Positions 9,425-23,136 of a stretch of DNA of 64,000 nucleotides are shown here, piece by piece (position 1 is the stretch's first letter; every line of letters begins with the position of its first letter). The position numbers were made by a program, and so were the translations under genes. The notes under the pieces were generated by a model. That model searched no databases, was not told the origin of the DNA, and saw only the letters and a list, made by a program, of their open reading frames with translations. The DNA is from Chlorobium sp. Its GTDB lineage: Bacteria > Bacteroidota > Chlorobiia > Chlorobiales > Chlorobiaceae. The stretch spans positions 1-64,000 of the forward strand of contig SZXX01000012.1 in NCBI GenBank assembly GCA_005843825.1, read 5' to 3'.

Positions 9425-11116
9425 CTATAGTTCGACAATGATATGCGATTCGGTTGAATGACCGTTGAGCAGGGTTTTCAAGGTGTCGATGAGCTCCATT
9501 CCGTATTTGTTGAGAAAATAAAAAATATTGATCATCCTTTCCTGAGGCATGCCTTCCGGAAAAAGCGCGGTTTCCGCCTTAATGATCTGCTCCAGCAGCT
9601 CTTCATGTTTGCGCCGGCTTGCTTTCCATGCTTTCTGTTCGATACCTTCCACAATTTTTGTCGATTGTACGGATGAAGCTGCTAAGAGTGGTTCAAGCGT
9701 CGGGTCGATTTTCGAAAGTGCAGGCCCCAGTGTTGCAAAAGATCGAAGAATCTCCTCCTTTACCTGCGCAAACAGTGCGTCAAGCTGCGGATTTTCTGAA
9801 ATACCTACCGCATTTTTTTTCACCTGCTGAAGGTCACCGAATACTGCATGGTAAATCTGTTTGCGCGAAAATCCAGGTTTCCCGATCACCTTGAGCAGCT
9901 TGTCCATGATTTTGCTGATTTTCGGCTCAACCAGCGAAAAGCTTCCCCTGGGAATAATAAATGGCATGGAGATCCCGAAATGTTCATAATTTTTCCGGTA
10001 CTGTGCCAGATAGCTTATTTCACCAGGTCCGGCGATACAGGCAAAAGTCGGCAGTACGTAATCCTGAACAATAGGCCTGAGAACAACGTTGGGGCTGAAC
10101 CGTTCAGGGTGATCCTGACACAGTTCAAGTATCTGGTTTTTTGAAAAGTGTTGTTTGTCCGGAACAATGGAAAAAGAGTCATCCGAAGTGTGCTCTATTT
10201 TTTGCCGCTGTCCATGTTGATTGATATAAAAAAGATTGACAGTTCTTGGTTTTGTCTGTGCAGTATACCCGAGGCTTTCCAGGCGAGAACTCTGCGCAAT
10301 GACATTATAAGAGGATGCAGGCGAGGATGAGAGTTCCTTCAGAAAAATGCTGGCAGAAAGTTTTTTGAACTCCGGGTCCAGGCTCGAAAGCAGTATCAGC
10401 GGCTGTTCCCTGAACAGCTGCATCATGGTTGCAGCAAAACTTGATTCGAAGGTTCTCCCTGGACAATAGCAATCAGTCAGTATGGCTGAAATACTCTCTT
10501 TATAAATTGAATCCGGCAGGAGCTTGATAAAATCCTCGACGGTACGGCTGATCTCTTCGCCGAAGCTGGTGTTGGCTACCATCTGGTCAGGAAGACGTTT
10601 ATGGGCCTCCTCATTGAAGTGAACAATCTGGTTTTCAGAAAAAATTGCCGTGTGGGCTGATTCAGCATAGTCATGATCTTCACCTTCAAGCCAGAATATG
10701 GGCACAAAATCATATTCCGGAAAAAGTGCTTTCTGGCGTTCTGCAAAAATAATGGCCGTAAGAGCCTTATAGATAGTGTAGAGAGGTCCGGTAAAGAGTC
10801 CTAATTGCTGCCCGGTGACCACAGCCATACATCGTGGAGAGTGGAGTTTTTCTATCTCACGGAGGTGAAGTTCTGTACATCCGTATCGAGTGTTCTGCCT
10901 TGCAAGAATCCGGGTAATGGTTTCCCGATCAAATTTTCTTGATCCGAGCATTCCGAGCTGCCGGTAGTAATCAGCCTCTTTCTGGTAATCAAGGTGAAAA
11001 CACTCCGCAATCAATTCTGAACGTTCAGGACCATCTGAAGTATAGTCCCGAAACAGCTTGGAAAATCCCTTTTTTGGCGTCAGAATCTGTTTGTAATCAA
11101 GAAGAAAGGTATTCAC
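9425..11116 (-). CDS. bshC: bacillithiol biosynthesis cysteine-adding enzyme
   Basis: 563 aa from a GTG at 11116 ([11 protein letters not shown]...), 4 bp after the surE stop. An ATG at 11164 would add 16 residues and overlap surE by 44 bp, without a better ribosome-binding site. BshC hallmarks: [44 protein letters not shown] and the C-terminal coiled coil. BshC is the proposed ligase joining cysteine to GlcN-malate in the last step of bacillithiol synthesis. Green sulfur bacteria are known to make N-methyl-bacillithiol, so the gene fits the organism. It is last in the operon patatin-surE-bshC; bshA and bshB are not in the window. Confidence 0.9.
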   Translation of the reverse strand: MNTFLLDYKQILTPKKGFSKLFRDYTSDGPERSELIAECFHLDYQKEADYYRQLGMLGSRKFDRETITRILARQNTRYGCTELHLREIEKLHSPRCMAVVTGQQLGLFTGPLYTIYKALTAIIFAERQKALFPEYDFVPIFWLEGEDHDYAESAHTAIFSENQIVHFNEEAHKRLPDQMVANTSFGEEISRTVEDFIKLLPDSIYKESISAILTDCYCPGRTFESSFAATMMQLFREQPLILLSSLDPEFKKLSASIFLKELSSSPASSYNVIAQSSRLESLGYTAQTKPRTVNLFYINQHGQRQKIEHTSDDSFSIVPDKQHFSKNQILELCQDHPERFSPNVVLRPIVQDYVLPTFACIAGPGEISYLAQYRKNYEHFGISMPFIIPRGSFSLVEPKISKIMDKLLKVIGKPGFSRKQIYHAVFGDLQQVKKNAVGISENPQLDALFAQVKEEILRSFATLGPALSKIDPTLEPLLAASSVQSTKIVEGIEQKAWKASRRKHEELLEQIIKAETALFPEGMPQERMINIFYFLNKYGMELIDTLKTLLNGHSTESHIIVEL

Positions 11117-11120
11117 TCTA

Positions 11121-11897
11121 TTATTTTTGCAGGTTCCATTGTTTAAGCGCGCCGAGAAATCCATGTGCTGTCAGATCACACGAAAGCGGGGTAATCGCTA
11201 CATAATTCTGTCGCACGGCAAATTCATCCTTACTGATATCTTTATCGAGCAGCTTCAGCGTACCGCTCATCCAGTAGTAAGGGTTGTTGAACATATCATG
11301 TCGTTCAATGGCATCCTCTTCCCAGCGTGAACGTCCCTGTTCCGTAATCACAATCCCGCTGATCTCGGATTCCGGCACATTGGGGATATTGACTGAAAGA
11401 ATTGTATCCGCCGGAAGACCTTCGAGAAGCACTTTTCTCGCAAGTTTTCGAGCAAACTTTGCGGCATAGGTAAAGTCGGCATGTTCATAGGTTGTCAGAG
11501 AAAACGCCAGCGAATTGATTCCCTGAATAGACCCCTCAAGAGCCGCAGCAACAGTGCCCGAGTATAACGTATTTGTCGCCGTGTTGCTGCCATAGTTGAT
11601 GCCTGACACAATAAGATCAGGTTTAGAGGGCAGAATATGGCTAAGCGCCACCTTGATGCAGTCTACAGGGGTTCCTGAAACGGTATAGCCGAAAAAATGA
11701 TTGTTTTTTATAAACTTTTTAATTCTCAGCGGCTCGCCCAGTGTCATGGCATGGCTCATTCCGCTGTGCGGCTCTGCAGGTGCGACGACAGTAACCCGGC
11801 CTAATTTCTTCATTGCAGCCGCAAGAGCATGAATACCTTCGCCTTCAATGCCGTCATCATTACAGACCAGTATGTGAGGTTTCTGCACGGTATTCAT
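11121..11897 (-). CDS. surE: 5'/3'-nucleotidase SurE
   Basis: 258 aa from the ATG at 11897, preceded by AGGGA; the frame stays open upstream to 12026 but overlaps the previous gene and lacks the family's start. Metal-binding Asp14-Asp15 lie in [10 protein letters not shown], followed by [11 protein letters not shown] and [20 protein letters not shown]. SurE dephosphorylates nucleoside monophosphates and short polyphosphates and is a stationary-phase survival enzyme. The length matches the family. It is cotranscribed with the patatin gene (79-bp gap) and nearly touches bshC. Confidence 0.93.
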   Translation of the reverse strand: MNTVQKPHILVCNDDGIEGEGIHALAAAMKKLGRVTVVAPAEPHSGMSHAMTLGEPLRIKKFIKNNHFFGYTVSGTPVDCIKVALSHILPSKPDLIVSGINYGSNTATNTLYSGTVAAALEGSIQGINSLAFSLTTYEHADFTYAAKFARKLARKVLLEGLPADTILSVNIPNVPESEISGIVITEQGRSRWEEDAIERHDMFNNPYYWMSGTLKLLDKDISKDEFAVRQNYVAITPLSCDLTAHGFLGALKQWNLQK

Positions 11898-11976
11898 ACG
11901 TATTGCTGTTCCCTGATCAAGAGGATGGTTCTGTTTCAATGTTTTCAAGGTGCGTAATAATACAAAAAAGTTCTGC

Positions 11977-14763
11977 TCAAAAGTTATGGCCGAGGCTGAA
12001 ATAAAAGATGGTATCTGAAAATCCAAGTGATGAGGAATTTGGATTTGTTGCGTTTTTAAGAAAAGCGAAAGCTTTTGAAACGGTGAACCTTGCCGGACCG
12101 AGAGGTGTTTGCCATATCAGACTGGTGCCGGCACCGTGAATAAGTTGGCCGAAAGAGATTTCATCCCTGTCATCCCAGGCATTCCCGACATTGTAGTGGA
12201 GTACAATCGACGTTGGAAACAGCAGTTCGAACGAAGGCTTATAGCGAAGATGTACTCCAACTGCAGCAATCTCGTTGCCAGGAAGGTCATTTTCTTTAAG
12301 CCCGATGAATTGCTGACTGTAACTGGTTCCTGGTCCTCCTAAGAAAAATTTTTCCGAGAGCGGCACGCTGATGTTGCTGATGCCGAATAGTCCGGATAGC
12401 TGCAAGTTTGTTTTGGTCCCAAGGGGAATATTTTCTTCGTGCCTGCCTGACAGCTGCCAGAACACATCCTGAACCTTCAACGATTCCGAAGAACTTGAAT
12501 ATCTGAAGTTCGTATAGCTGCCGTAAGTCGGAATCAGTGGATCATCTCTCGAATCAAGAGTAAACTGTGAGCCTATGGAAAGCATAGTAATATTTGCTGT
12601 CGACAGTGCTCCTCCATTCACATGCTCGGCATAGGAGAGAGAATTCTGGTAGGTCATATCAACAATAAACTGGCCGTTTTTATTGATCCTTGTTCCAAAC
12701 CCTGAGTTTATTCCATATCTCTGTATTCCGTAGGTGTAAGATCCACTGGAATGCGAAGAGAAAAGTGCTCTGGAAAAGTTTATATCGCGGTTATCAAAGA
12801 GATGCTCGTCATAAAAAATTCTTGATGACATGGTAAGGTGCGATGAGCTTATACGCGGGATGTTAAACTCAAAGTTCACCGAGCTGTTTCTTTTTCCTTC
12901 AATTACCCAACCGCCGATTGAGCTTGTTGTGCCTCCGAGATTTTCGTTTCTGAAGTCAAGGAGAAACTGGGCATTGTTTGTTTCATCATAACGCAGTCCA
13001 AGCCTGAGTACAGAGGGCGGCTTTTCTTCAAGAGAAAACTTGAGCAGGGTATTGCGGCTGGTATCAGATACCGCCGAGAGTGAAACGCCGTTAAATGACC
13101 CGGTATCGTAAAGGTTATCGACCGACTCTTCAGCTTTCCTTGAACTCAGCGCCTTTGTCGTGTCAACTTTTATTTCCCGTTTTATGGATGTGATTCCGGT
13201 GATGTTCTTGTTCTGATGAATTTCAATACCATCCGGTTTTCCTGAAGAGACCTTTACCTCCAGTATGCCTCCGCTGAATGAAGAGCTTTCTATGGTGACA
13301 AGACTGAACCCTTTGCTCCTGTATTTGTTTATCAGTGCTTCCAAAGCCTTTGTACCTGATGCGTTGGTATAGAGTACGCCCTTTACCTGCTTGAAACATG
13401 ATTCTATCTCTTCCGTGGTAAGCGCATCGGCGGGCCCTCCCGTGAGGGTTATTCTGTTAATTCTGGGAAGCGGGTCAAGGTGAAACGTAACTCTCCTGTT
13501 GCGGTTGTCCAGTTCAGCATACACCCTTGTAAAGAGATCTGTTGCTAAAAGGTTGTGCAGGGTTTTTACCGGCTCGGCGGCATTTCTGACCATTCCCGAA
13601 ACAATCAGGTAGTGCTCCTTGAATTCAGTGCTCTCACTGGAAAACTGAATTGTTTTTGAATACCGGCGTATATCGGCGCTGCGGGGAGGCTCATTTTCAA
13701 GACTCTGTTTTATGGTTTCAGCAAGAACTTTCCCTTTTGTATAACCACTCTCAATGAGAGTGGTTATATCAGAAAAATCGGTAGCCTTATGGTCATTGAG
13801 ATCAGGAGTAATGATCATATCTGCTTTGGCAAGCTGGGCAGGATATTGAATTTTTGTCAGAATGGTCATGGTCTGATCAGCAGTTTTCCAGGGCAGATCA
13901 AGTTCTCCACCGGTTTTATACATGCTGCCATGGGTATCGACCGCAATTTTATAGTGTGCGTTGAACCTCTCAAGTTCATCGAGAGGCAGATTCGCAACAA
14001 GCCCCCCATCAACAAGTTCATACCCGTCACGTATGACCGGTTCAAAAAGAATCGGCAGGGTACTGCTTGCCCGCATTGCCTCAGACAGGGAGCCTGAACT
14101 GAGAGTGATCCGCTTGCCGGATACCAGATCAGTCGCTACCGCCCTGAAATTGATTGGCAGAGAGGAGAAATCGCCTGTATTCTTGTAAATACTGTTCAGA
14201 GTCAGAAAATCGAGAGTTTTGGTTATTTTTTGAGCCGAATTAAGCGATTTCGGCATAAGCAGTTTCAGCTTTTCGAATCTGAGCGCAATGGTTGCCCGGT
14301 CGCGGACTCGCTGCTGTTCCAGAAAAATATTTGATCGGGAATAATCATCAGTAAAAGAAGTAATTGATTGCCAGGGAAGGGAGTGGGCAATTTCTTCAAG
14401 GTTCTGAGGGCTGTATCCGCAACTGTAAAGCCCTCCGATAATGGCGCCTATGCTTGTGCCTGCAATAAAATCAACAGGAACGCCTTTTTCATCAAGAGCC
14501 TTGATGACGCCTATCTGTGAAAGACCGTTTGCACCTCCGCCGGAGAGGGCAAGACCAACGCTCTTTCTTGCCGGCCTCATATAGGGGCGCAGGGCGAAAC
14601 GATGCTGTGGAAGTTCAAGTGTGTCGGGATAGACGATTGTCGAGGCAGCGGCAACTGGAGGAGCTGTCATATTCTGCAGAAAAGCGGCAAAGAGTGCAAC
14701 TATATAAAAAAGTATTCTTACGTTCAACAATGGTTTCGCTCCTGGTTCAAAATCATGTGACAA
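11977..14763 (-). CDS. patatin-like phospholipase fused to POTRA and BamA-type barrel
   Basis: 928 aa. A signal anchor or signal peptide lies at about residues 13-40. The patatin domain at 66-350 has oxyanion loop GGGANG (75-80), nucleophile Ser104 in GTSIG and catalytic Asp252 in DGG. POTRA-like repeats follow at about 430-590. The C-terminal 300 residues are a surface-antigen/BamA barrel ending in FYFSLGHNF, with the terminal Phe expected for BAM-assembled barrels. The order matches type Vd autotransporters (PlpD-like): an outer-membrane protein exposing or releasing a lipase. It is first in the operon with surE and bshC. Confidence 0.9.
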   Translation of the reverse strand: MSHDFEPGAKPLLNVRILFYIVALFAAFLQNMTAPPVAAASTIVYPDTLELPQHRFALRPYMRPARKSVGLALSGGGANGLSQIGVIKALDEKGVPVDFIAGTSIGAIIGGLYSCGYSPQNLEEIAHSLPWQSITSFTDDYSRSNIFLEQQRVRDRATIALRFEKLKLLMPKSLNSAQKITKTLDFLTLNSIYKNTGDFSSLPINFRAVATDLVSGKRITLSSGSLSEAMRASSTLPILFEPVIRDGYELVDGGLVANLPLDELERFNAHYKIAVDTHGSMYKTGGELDLPWKTADQTMTILTKIQYPAQLAKADMIITPDLNDHKATDFSDITTLIESGYTKGKVLAETIKQSLENEPPRSADIRRYSKTIQFSSESTEFKEHYLIVSGMVRNAAEPVKTLHNLLATDLFTRVYAELDNRNRRVTFHLDPLPRINRITLTGGPADALTTEEIESCFKQVKGVLYTNASGTKALEALINKYRSKGFSLVTIESSSFSGGILEVKVSSGKPDGIEIHQNKNITGITSIKREIKVDTTKALSSRKAEESVDNLYDTGSFNGVSLSAVSDTSRNTLLKFSLEEKPPSVLRLGLRYDETNNAQFLLDFRNENLGGTTSSIGGWVIEGKRNSSVNFEFNIPRISSSHLTMSSRIFYDEHLFDNRDINFSRALFSSHSSGSYTYGIQRYGINSGFGTRINKNGQFIVDMTYQNSLSYAEHVNGGALSTANITMLSIGSQFTLDSRDDPLIPTYGSYTNFRYSSSSESLKVQDVFWQLSGRHEENIPLGTKTNLQLSGLFGISNISVPLSEKFFLGGPGTSYSQQFIGLKENDLPGNEIAAVGVHLRYKPSFELLFPTSIVLHYNVGNAWDDRDEISFGQLIHGAGTSLIWQTPLGPARFTVSKAFAFLKNATNPNSSSLGFSDTIFYFSLGHNF

Positions 14764-14848
14764 GAGGCCTGTACAGGCTGTTTTTGAGTTCTCATGCGGA
14801 CTTTATATCTTGAACTTTAATGTATAACCTTTACTTCTAATTGTGAAA

Positions 14849-15688
14849 ATGGCTTGGTTTAAACGGGTAAACCCCTCAATACGTCCGACAGACAAGCGTG
14901 ATATGCCGGAAGGGTTGTGGTGGAAATGTGACGAGTGCGGAGCGATGCTTCATAAAAAACAGCTTGAAGATAATTTTTTTACCTGTTCGAAGTGCGATCA
15001 CCATTTCAGGATATCTCCCTATAAATATTTTTCGCTTCTCTTTGATGACGAGAAGTATTCCGAGTTTGATGACCAATTGCGGGCAGCAGACCCCCTTGGT
15101 TTTACTGATACCAAAAAATATCCTGACAGGGTTTATGATACTATAGAAAAAAGCGGTAAAACTGAAGCCTGCCGCAATGCTCATGGAGAGAGTGGCGGGC
15201 AGCCCCTTGTCATTTCAGCAATGGATTTCGGCTTTATCGGCGGTTCCATGGGATCGGTCGTTGGCGAAAAAATTGCCCGTGCAGTCGACAAGTCGCTTGA
15301 GCTTAATGCTCCACTCCTGGTAATTTCCCAGTCCGGAGGAGCCCGAATGATGGAAGGCGCATTCAGTCTCATGCAGATGGCTAAAACGGCAGCCCGTCTT
15401 ACCCGTCTCAGTGAAAGAAAACTGCCATATATATCTCTTCTGACCGACCCTACCATGGGAGGCATCAGCGCATCTTTTGCCATGCTTGGTGATCTCAATA
15501 TCAGCGAACCTAAAGCTCTTATTGGTTTTGCCGGTCCCCGGGTGATCAGGGACACCATCAAAAGGGATCTGCCCGAAGGTTTTCAGCGCGCCGAATTCCT
15601 GTTCGATCATGGCTTTCTTGATCGTATCATTCATCGCAGGGATCTTAAAACCGAGCTGGTCAGTCTCCTCGGTATGCTGAAAGTCTAG
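14849..15688 (+). CDS. accD: acetyl-CoA carboxylase carboxyltransferase subunit beta
   Basis: 279 aa from ATG 14849 (MAWFKRV); a GTG two codons earlier is possible. An N-terminal zinc ribbon with Cys27, Cys30, Cys46 and Cys49 precedes the crotonase-fold carboxyltransferase domain with [11 protein letters not shown] and [12 protein letters not shown]. It pairs with AccA to transfer carboxyl from biotin to acetyl-CoA, giving malonyl-CoA for fatty acid synthesis in the cytoplasm. AccA is not in the window. It is divergent from the patatin operon across 85 bp, and its 3' end overlaps thyX by 4 bp tail to tail. Confidence 0.95.
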   Translation: MAWFKRVNPSIRPTDKRDMPEGLWWKCDECGAMLHKKQLEDNFFTCSKCDHHFRISPYKYFSLLFDDEKYSEFDDQLRAADPLGFTDTKKYPDRVYDTIEKSGKTEACRNAHGESGGQPLVISAMDFGFIGGSMGSVVGEKIARAVDKSLELNAPLLVISQSGGARMMEGAFSLMQMAKTAARLTRLSERKLPYISLLTDPTMGGISASFAMLGDLNISEPKALIGFAGPRVIRDTIKRDLPEGFQRAEFLFDHGFLDRIIHRRDLKTELVSLLGMLKV

Positions 15689-16335
15689 AGCCAGCCGAGT
15701 GCTGCGGCAGTAACAGGGAACTGTGCCATGAATATCTTTTTGATTTCGATGGCAATTTCCCTGTGTTCCTGTTGTGTGCTCTTGTCAGTCCGTACCTCCA
15801 GATAGTGTATCCAGCTTCTTACAGACCCCTTCATATAGAGTTTTGTCCGGGTACCCAGGGGCAGCAGTGCTCTAGCGCACTCCTTGGCAATTCCCTTTTC
15901 AAGAGCGCTGTTGTATTGTTCAAGCGCAAGCCCGGCAACACGCTCCTGTGCTTCGTCAAACCATTTTTTTGTCGATTCGTCAAGATCGTCCAGAGAGTTC
16001 TGCCTGTTTTTGCTGTCCTGTCGTCTTGGCTGGTATCGTTCAATTTCCTGCACTTCAGCGTACCGTTGAGAAAACTCCTGGAACTGAAAGCTTCTATGCC
16101 TGAGAATCTGTGGAGAGATAGCTCGTGACGTCACAATTTCAACGCTCATATCCACCATTTCAAACACGCTCCAGTGTTTATGCTTTATACAATAAGCGAG
16201 CAGCTTCTCATAATCAGGAGTTTCCTGGTGAGGGCTCGATACTCTGGCGCAGTAGGCGATAAGTCCTTCAGGACTGAGTGGCTGGTTTTCAACCTGGATA
16301 AGCGGAGCTGTGACGGCAATGAGGCGAACCTGCAT
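15685..16335 (-). CDS. thyX: flavin-dependent thymidylate synthase
   Basis: 216 aa from ATG 16335, chosen for the AGAGGA ribosome-binding site 5 nt upstream; a longer frame to 16401 lacks one. The ThyX signature RHRX7S is complete: Arg79-His80-Arg81 and Ser89. The enzyme makes dTMP from dUMP using FAD, NADPH and methylene-tetrahydrofolate, without the ThyA-type oxidation of folate. The C-terminal WIHYLEVR and TQQEHREIA segments also match. It converges with accD with overlapping stop codons. Confidence 0.95.
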   Translation of the reverse strand: MQVRLIAVTAPLIQVENQPLSPEGLIAYCARVSSPHQETPDYEKLLAYCIKHKHWSVFEMVDMSVEIVTSRAISPQILRHRSFQFQEFSQRYAEVQEIERYQPRRQDSKNRQNSLDDLDESTKKWFDEAQERVAGLALEQYNSALEKGIAKECARALLPLGTRTKLYMKGSVRSWIHYLEVRTDKSTQQEHREIAIEIKKIFMAQFPVTAAALGWL

Positions 16336-16562
16336 GTTCCTCTGTATTTTATCATTGATTTTACAAAGAGTGAAATTTAATTCCATTTTGGTCAAAACCA
16401 TCCTTTTTTGCTAATTGGAACCGGATTTCTTGATTTGTTGTTATCACTACGTATTTTAACTCTTTCTATCCGGAAATTTGCAAGTCGGCTATAAGAGTAA
16501 GGGTAATTCCGTTCCGGTCTGATTTTCATAAAGGTTTTCAAACTTCAAACGAAAGGGCAGTT

Positions 16563-17240
16563 ATGGCAAATATTAATTTTGGTTTTGAGCATCATGCCAA
16601 AAAAATGTATTCGGGAGCTATAGAAGAGAGTATTACCAACTCCCTTGTTCCCATGGTTATAGAGACATCAGGACGTGGAGAGAGAGCCTTTGATATTTTT
16701 TCAAGGCTGTTGCGTGAACGTATTATTTTTCTAGGCAGCGGCATTGACGAACATGTCGCAGGACTGATTATGGCCCAGCTTATTTTTCTCGAATCAGAGG
16801 ATCCTGAACGCGATATCTATATCTATGTGAACTCACCAGGTGGAAGCGTATCGGCAGGCCTTGGGATTTACGATACCATTCAGTATATCCGTCCCGATGT
16901 TTCAACAGTCTGTGTCGGCATGGCAGCAAGCATGGGCGCATTTCTCCTTGCAAGCGGAGCAAAAGGCAAGAGAGCGTCGCTTCCGCACTCGAGGATTATG
17001 ATTCACCAGCCATCAGGCGGTGCGCATGGACAGGAAACCGATATCATTATTCAGGCGCGTGAAATTGAAAAAATCCGCCACCTGCTTGATGAGCTGCTTG
17101 CCCGCCATACCGGTAAGGACGTAACGCAGATCAGGGAGGATTCAGAAAGGGATCGCTGGATGAATGCACAGGAAGCACTCGATTATGGTCTTATTGACTC
17201 AATTTTCGAGAAACGTCCAATGCCGGAAAAGAAAGACTGA
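16563..17240 (+). CDS. clpP: ATP-dependent Clp protease proteolytic subunit
   Basis: 225 aa serine protease. The catalytic triad is visible as Ser123 (GMAASMGAF), His148 (MIHQPSGG) and Asp197 (ERDRWM). It forms a 14-mer chamber that works with ClpX or ClpA/C unfoldases. The length is slightly above the usual 195-210 because of a longer N-terminus that may be processed. No clpX lies beside it; valS follows after 57 bp. The 227-bp gap to divergent thyX holds both promoters. Confidence 0.95.
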   Translation: MANINFGFEHHAKKMYSGAIEESITNSLVPMVIETSGRGERAFDIFSRLLRERIIFLGSGIDEHVAGLIMAQLIFLESEDPERDIYIYVNSPGGSVSAGLGIYDTIQYIRPDVSTVCVGMAASMGAFLLASGAKGKRASLPHSRIMIHQPSGGAHGQETDIIIQAREIEKIRHLLDELLARHTGKDVTQIREDSERDRWMNAQEALDYGLIDSIFEKRPMPEKKD

Positions 17241-17297
17241 TCCGGCCTATCCGTTTATTCACATTTTTACTTATCAGCAGTAACCGATTTTTTTATC

Positions 17298-20009
<2,712 letters not shown>

Positions 20010-20181
20010 GGATGGGTTGGATTTGTAAACTATTTTTATATTGCTCTTCGTATTGAGAGAGAATAAAAAAATCGTTTTTTTAGATTTAGTCACCCTGAAA
20101 TGATATTTTGTGGTTTTTTCAGTATCACGTCAGCCATCAGGACAGGTTTAAATCGCTGAAGTTCGCAAGGGAGAAGAGAGT

Positions 20182-21081
20182 ATGAGGCAGCTTAAAATAA
20201 GCAAACAGATAACAAATCGCGAGAGCCTTTCTCTCGATCGTTACCTGCAGGAAATAGGAAAATATGATTTATTGACAGCCGAAGATGAGGTCAAATTGAC
20301 CAAGGCAATCAAAGAGGGCTTTGATATGCCGGTTGATACGACCGAATACAAAAGGGCTAAGCGTGCGCTTGATAAATTGATTAAAGGAAATTTACGTTTT
20401 GTTGTTTCTGTTGCCAAGCAGTATCAGAACCAGGGGCTTACCCTTGGCGATCTGATCAACGAAGGCAATCTTGGTCTGATCAAGGCGGCAAAGCGTTTTG
20501 ATGAAACGAGGGGATTCAAGTTCATATCCTATGCGGTATGGTGGATTCGCCAGTCGATTCTTCAAGCGTTGGCTGAGCAGTCGAGAATCGTAAGGCTTCC
20601 CCTCAACAGGGTGGGTACTCTTAATAAGATCAGCAAGGCATACAGCCAGCTTGAGCAGGAATTTGAACGTGATCCCAACACACGGGAACTTGCGACCCTT
20701 CTCGAGATGGATTCACAGGATGTCGCCGATACTCTTAAAATTGCAGGAAGGCATGTTTCGGTTGATGCGCCATTTGCCCAGGGTGACGATAACCGTCTGC
20801 TCGATGTTCTGCAGAATGATGGCCATTTACCAGATTATGGCCTCAACCGCGACTCTTTAACGCTTGAAGTTGAGCGCTCTCTTTCTGTTCTTGCCCCGAG
20901 AGAGGCTGACGTTATCAAGTCCTACTTCGGCATCGGCATGGACAACCCGCTGACTCTTGAGGAGATTGGAGAGAAATTCAAGCTGACCAGAGAGCGTGTC
21001 CGGCAGATAAAGGAAAAAGCAATACGCCGCTTAAGGCAGTCCGCCTATAGCAAAATTCTCAAGGAGTACATCGGAGGCTGA
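20182..21081 (+). CDS. primary-type RNA polymerase sigma factor
   Basis: 299 aa. It has sigma regions 1.2 ([16 protein letters not shown]), 2.1-2.4 ([39 protein letters not shown]), 3 and 4.2 ([26 protein letters not shown]). It lacks region 1.1 and the large non-conserved insert, as in the short primary sigma factors of Bacteroidetes and Chlorobi. It is therefore most likely the housekeeping RpoD/SigA, although a group 2 factor cannot be fully excluded. It follows valS by 172 bp and is closed by a strong terminator. Confidence 0.92.
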   Translation: MRQLKISKQITNRESLSLDRYLQEIGKYDLLTAEDEVKLTKAIKEGFDMPVDTTEYKRAKRALDKLIKGNLRFVVSVAKQYQNQGLTLGDLINEGNLGLIKAAKRFDETRGFKFISYAVWWIRQSILQALAEQSRIVRLPLNRVGTLNKISKAYSQLEQEFERDPNTRELATLLEMDSQDVADTLKIAGRHVSVDAPFAQGDDNRLLDVLQNDGHLPDYGLNRDSLTLEVERSLSVLAPREADVIKSYFGIGMDNPLTLEEIGEKFKLTRERVRQIKEKAIRRLRQSAYSKILKEYIGG

Positions 21082-21125
21082 TTGATTCAGTCACTATATC
21101 CGGTTTCGAGGGTATTCAGAGTGGG

Positions 21126-21159
21126 GGAGTTCAGGCTGAATCGATCTAGCCTGAACTCC
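21126..21159. terminator. intrinsic terminator after the sigma gene
   Basis: Perfect 12-bp inverted repeat GGAGTTCAGGCT / AGCCTGAACTCC with a 10-base loop, followed by TTTCCTTGTTTT. It lies between the convergent sigma and SAM hydroxide adenosyltransferase genes and may serve both. Confidence 0.85.
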
Positions 21160-21183
21160 TTTCCTTGTTTTATGCCTGCCTGA

Positions 21184-21990
21184 TCAGGATTGTATTGAAA
21201 GTTTTACCGGATATCCCTCTTTCAGCCCTAGCTTCTCTGCTGCACTGCCGTTTCTCACAGCAATCTCTATCATGCCGCTGCTCCCCGTATAGGCAAGCAT
21301 TTGTTGATCCGGCACATCACTATAGGTAGTGACAACCGGAATCCGGTTACCGTTGTCCAACCCTACCATCCAGTGCTTTTCGGTATCAAACAGTGTTGAG
21401 TCAAGAGAGGTAACCAGATTGCCGAAATGATCGGTATAAATGACGCTTCCATCCCATGACTCCCCCTGATCACAGCTGTTGCACTGCGGCATTGTAATTG
21501 TTATGCAATCTCTCAGGTCAATGGCGTTGCCAAGCTCTTGCAGTGAACCGCCGTTTGCAAGATGCGCAGCTGCGGGCGAAAAAACATCCCGGCCATGAAA
21601 GGTTGAACTTTGGCAAGGGAGCATGTATTGCTGCTCTGTGATGGATACACAGCGCGTTATATTCCGGGTTTGAAAAACAGCAGTGAGCAGCCCGTTATCC
21701 GGAGCAAGAAAGGTTTGTTTGTCGGTTTCCACAGCGATTGCCTGGCGTGTCGATCCTACTCCCGGATCGACAACAGAGAGAATAATTGATCTTTCCGGCA
21801 AAAAAGGCACCGACTTGCCAAGAAAGAAAGCGCCTTGTACAATGTTCTGAGGTGAGATGGAGTGAGTAAGGTCAATAATCTGAACAAAAGGCGCACGTGA
21901 AAGGATGACTCCTTTCATCTGGCCGACGTAGGTGTCATGCACTCCGAAATCAGTCATCAAAACAATAGTCCGCGGGGATTCTCTATGCAT
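21184..21990 (-). CDS. SAM hydroxide adenosyltransferase (DUF62 / chlorinase-fold)
   Basis: 268 aa. The family's N-terminal LMTDFGVHDTYVGQMKG and VDPGVGS are followed by APDNGLLT, with a small C-terminal barrel containing YTDHFGNLVTSL. These enzymes cleave S-adenosylmethionine with a hydroxide to give adenosine and methionine; they are homologues of the fluorinase/chlorinase. The physiological role is poorly known. It starts 8 bp after the LptF/G-type permease stop, so it is the last gene of that envelope operon. Confidence 0.9.
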   Translation of the reverse strand: MHRESPRTIVLMTDFGVHDTYVGQMKGVILSRAPFVQIIDLTHSISPQNIVQGAFFLGKSVPFLPERSIILSVVDPGVGSTRQAIAVETDKQTFLAPDNGLLTAVFQTRNITRCVSITEQQYMLPCQSSTFHGRDVFSPAAAHLANGGSLQELGNAIDLRDCITITMPQCNSCDQGESWDGSVIYTDHFGNLVTSLDSTLFDTEKHWMVGLDNGNRIPVVTTYSDVPDQQMLAYTGSSGMIEIAVRNGSAAEKLGLKEGYPVKLSIQS

Positions 21991-21998
21991 CTACTCTC

Positions 21999-23075
21999 TT
22001 AATCTATTGCGGTTTTATAAATCGTATACCCGATACCAAGAAAGAGAATATTCGGCAGCCATGCGGCCAGCATAGGGTTTATAATTCCCTGATATCCTGC
22101 GATCGCAATGGTTTTCTGCAGCGCGAGAAAGAGAAACCCTATGAACAGAGTGATACTTATTTCAGAGGCAAGCCCTCCACGCTTCTTTTTAGCCGACAAC
22201 GGAACACCGATCAGAATAATAATGATAGAGGCGAATGGTAAGGCGATCTTTGAATGCAGCTTGACCATGGATCGTTCCAGCCCTGAAAATCCTGCCTTTT
22301 CTTTGTCTACAAGATAGTTGTAATGCCGGACGATGTTCATTTCATCCGGTTGCAGATTAAGTTCATCAAGCGATTGCGGTGTCAGGCTGAGCTTTATCGG
22401 TTCCTGGGCTGCTTTTTTCAGCTGTTCACTGTTTCCGGTAAAAAAACGCGTTGAAGTATTCTGCATGATCCACTCTCCGCTTGAGGCATCATAGTGCATT
22501 GACTCAGCATCTGTTCGCATTCTGAGTTGAGAGCCGTTGAATTCCTCTACGGAAACCTCACTGGCGTTTAACCGGGCAGCATCAAAATCTTTTATCGACA
22601 CGATACGGTTGCCAGATTCAAGAATATGCAGAGTCTCTTTTTTCTGGGGAAGGTCAGAATTCTTCTGTAAATGTTCCTCAAAGGTATTAATGCTAGTAAA
22701 TGCTTCAGGCGCCAACCAGCAGGCATTAAAAAGATTCAGGCAGCAGATAATAACTCCTCCTGTCACAAAAGGTATCAGCAGCTGGCGCATACTGACCCCT
22801 GCAGATCGAATGGCAGGAAGTTCGCTTGAAGCAGAGAGTTTTCCCGCCACAAGTATGGATGAGAGCAGCACACCTACAGGAGATGTTACCAGCAGGGTGG
22901 AAGGAATTGAAAGAAGGTAATATCGGGCAATCTCCATAAAGCCGAGATTCCTGTCCATGAACTTATCAAGTTTCTCAACCATATTGATAAGCATGAACAG
23001 GACGACAAAAGCTGCGCATGTAAAGAGAAATGTCTTTGCAAACTGCCTGAATATGTAACGATTGAGAATCTTCAT
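21999..23075 (-). CDS. LptF/LptG-family permease (YjgP/YjgQ)
   Basis: 358 aa. It has the family's N-terminal ILNRYIFRQFAKTFLFT, two or three transmembrane helices in the first 110 residues, a periplasmic jellyroll domain (about 115-260) and C-terminal helices after GVPLSAKKKRGG. It is an inner-membrane subunit of the LptBFGC transporter that lifts lipopolysaccharide to the outer membrane. Whether it plays the LptF or LptG role cannot be decided; its partner is not in the window. LptE is encoded separately at 50956. Confidence 0.9.
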   Translation of the reverse strand: MKILNRYIFRQFAKTFLFTCAAFVVLFMLINMVEKLDKFMDRNLGFMEIARYYLLSIPSTLLVTSPVGVLLSSILVAGKLSASSELPAIRSAGVSMRQLLIPFVTGGVIICCLNLFNACWLAPEAFTSINTFEEHLQKNSDLPQKKETLHILESGNRIVSIKDFDAARLNASEVSVEEFNGSQLRMRTDAESMHYDASSGEWIMQNTSTRFFTGNSEQLKKAAQEPIKLSLTPQSLDELNLQPDEMNIVRHYNYLVDKEKAGFSGLERSMVKLHSKIALPFASIIIILIGVPLSAKKKRGGLASEISITLFIGFLFLALQKTIAIAGYQGIINPMLAAWLPNILFLGIGYTIYKTAID

Positions 23076-23136
23076 GGAATTCTATCAGTAATAACCCTCA
23101 TTCCTGCAAACTTCAGGCACGTTTCGATCCGCTAAT

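Noticed and set aside
15685-16401. Longer ThyX start at 16401
   Set aside because: ATG 16335 has a good AGAGGA site and matches the family N-terminus; the extension does not.
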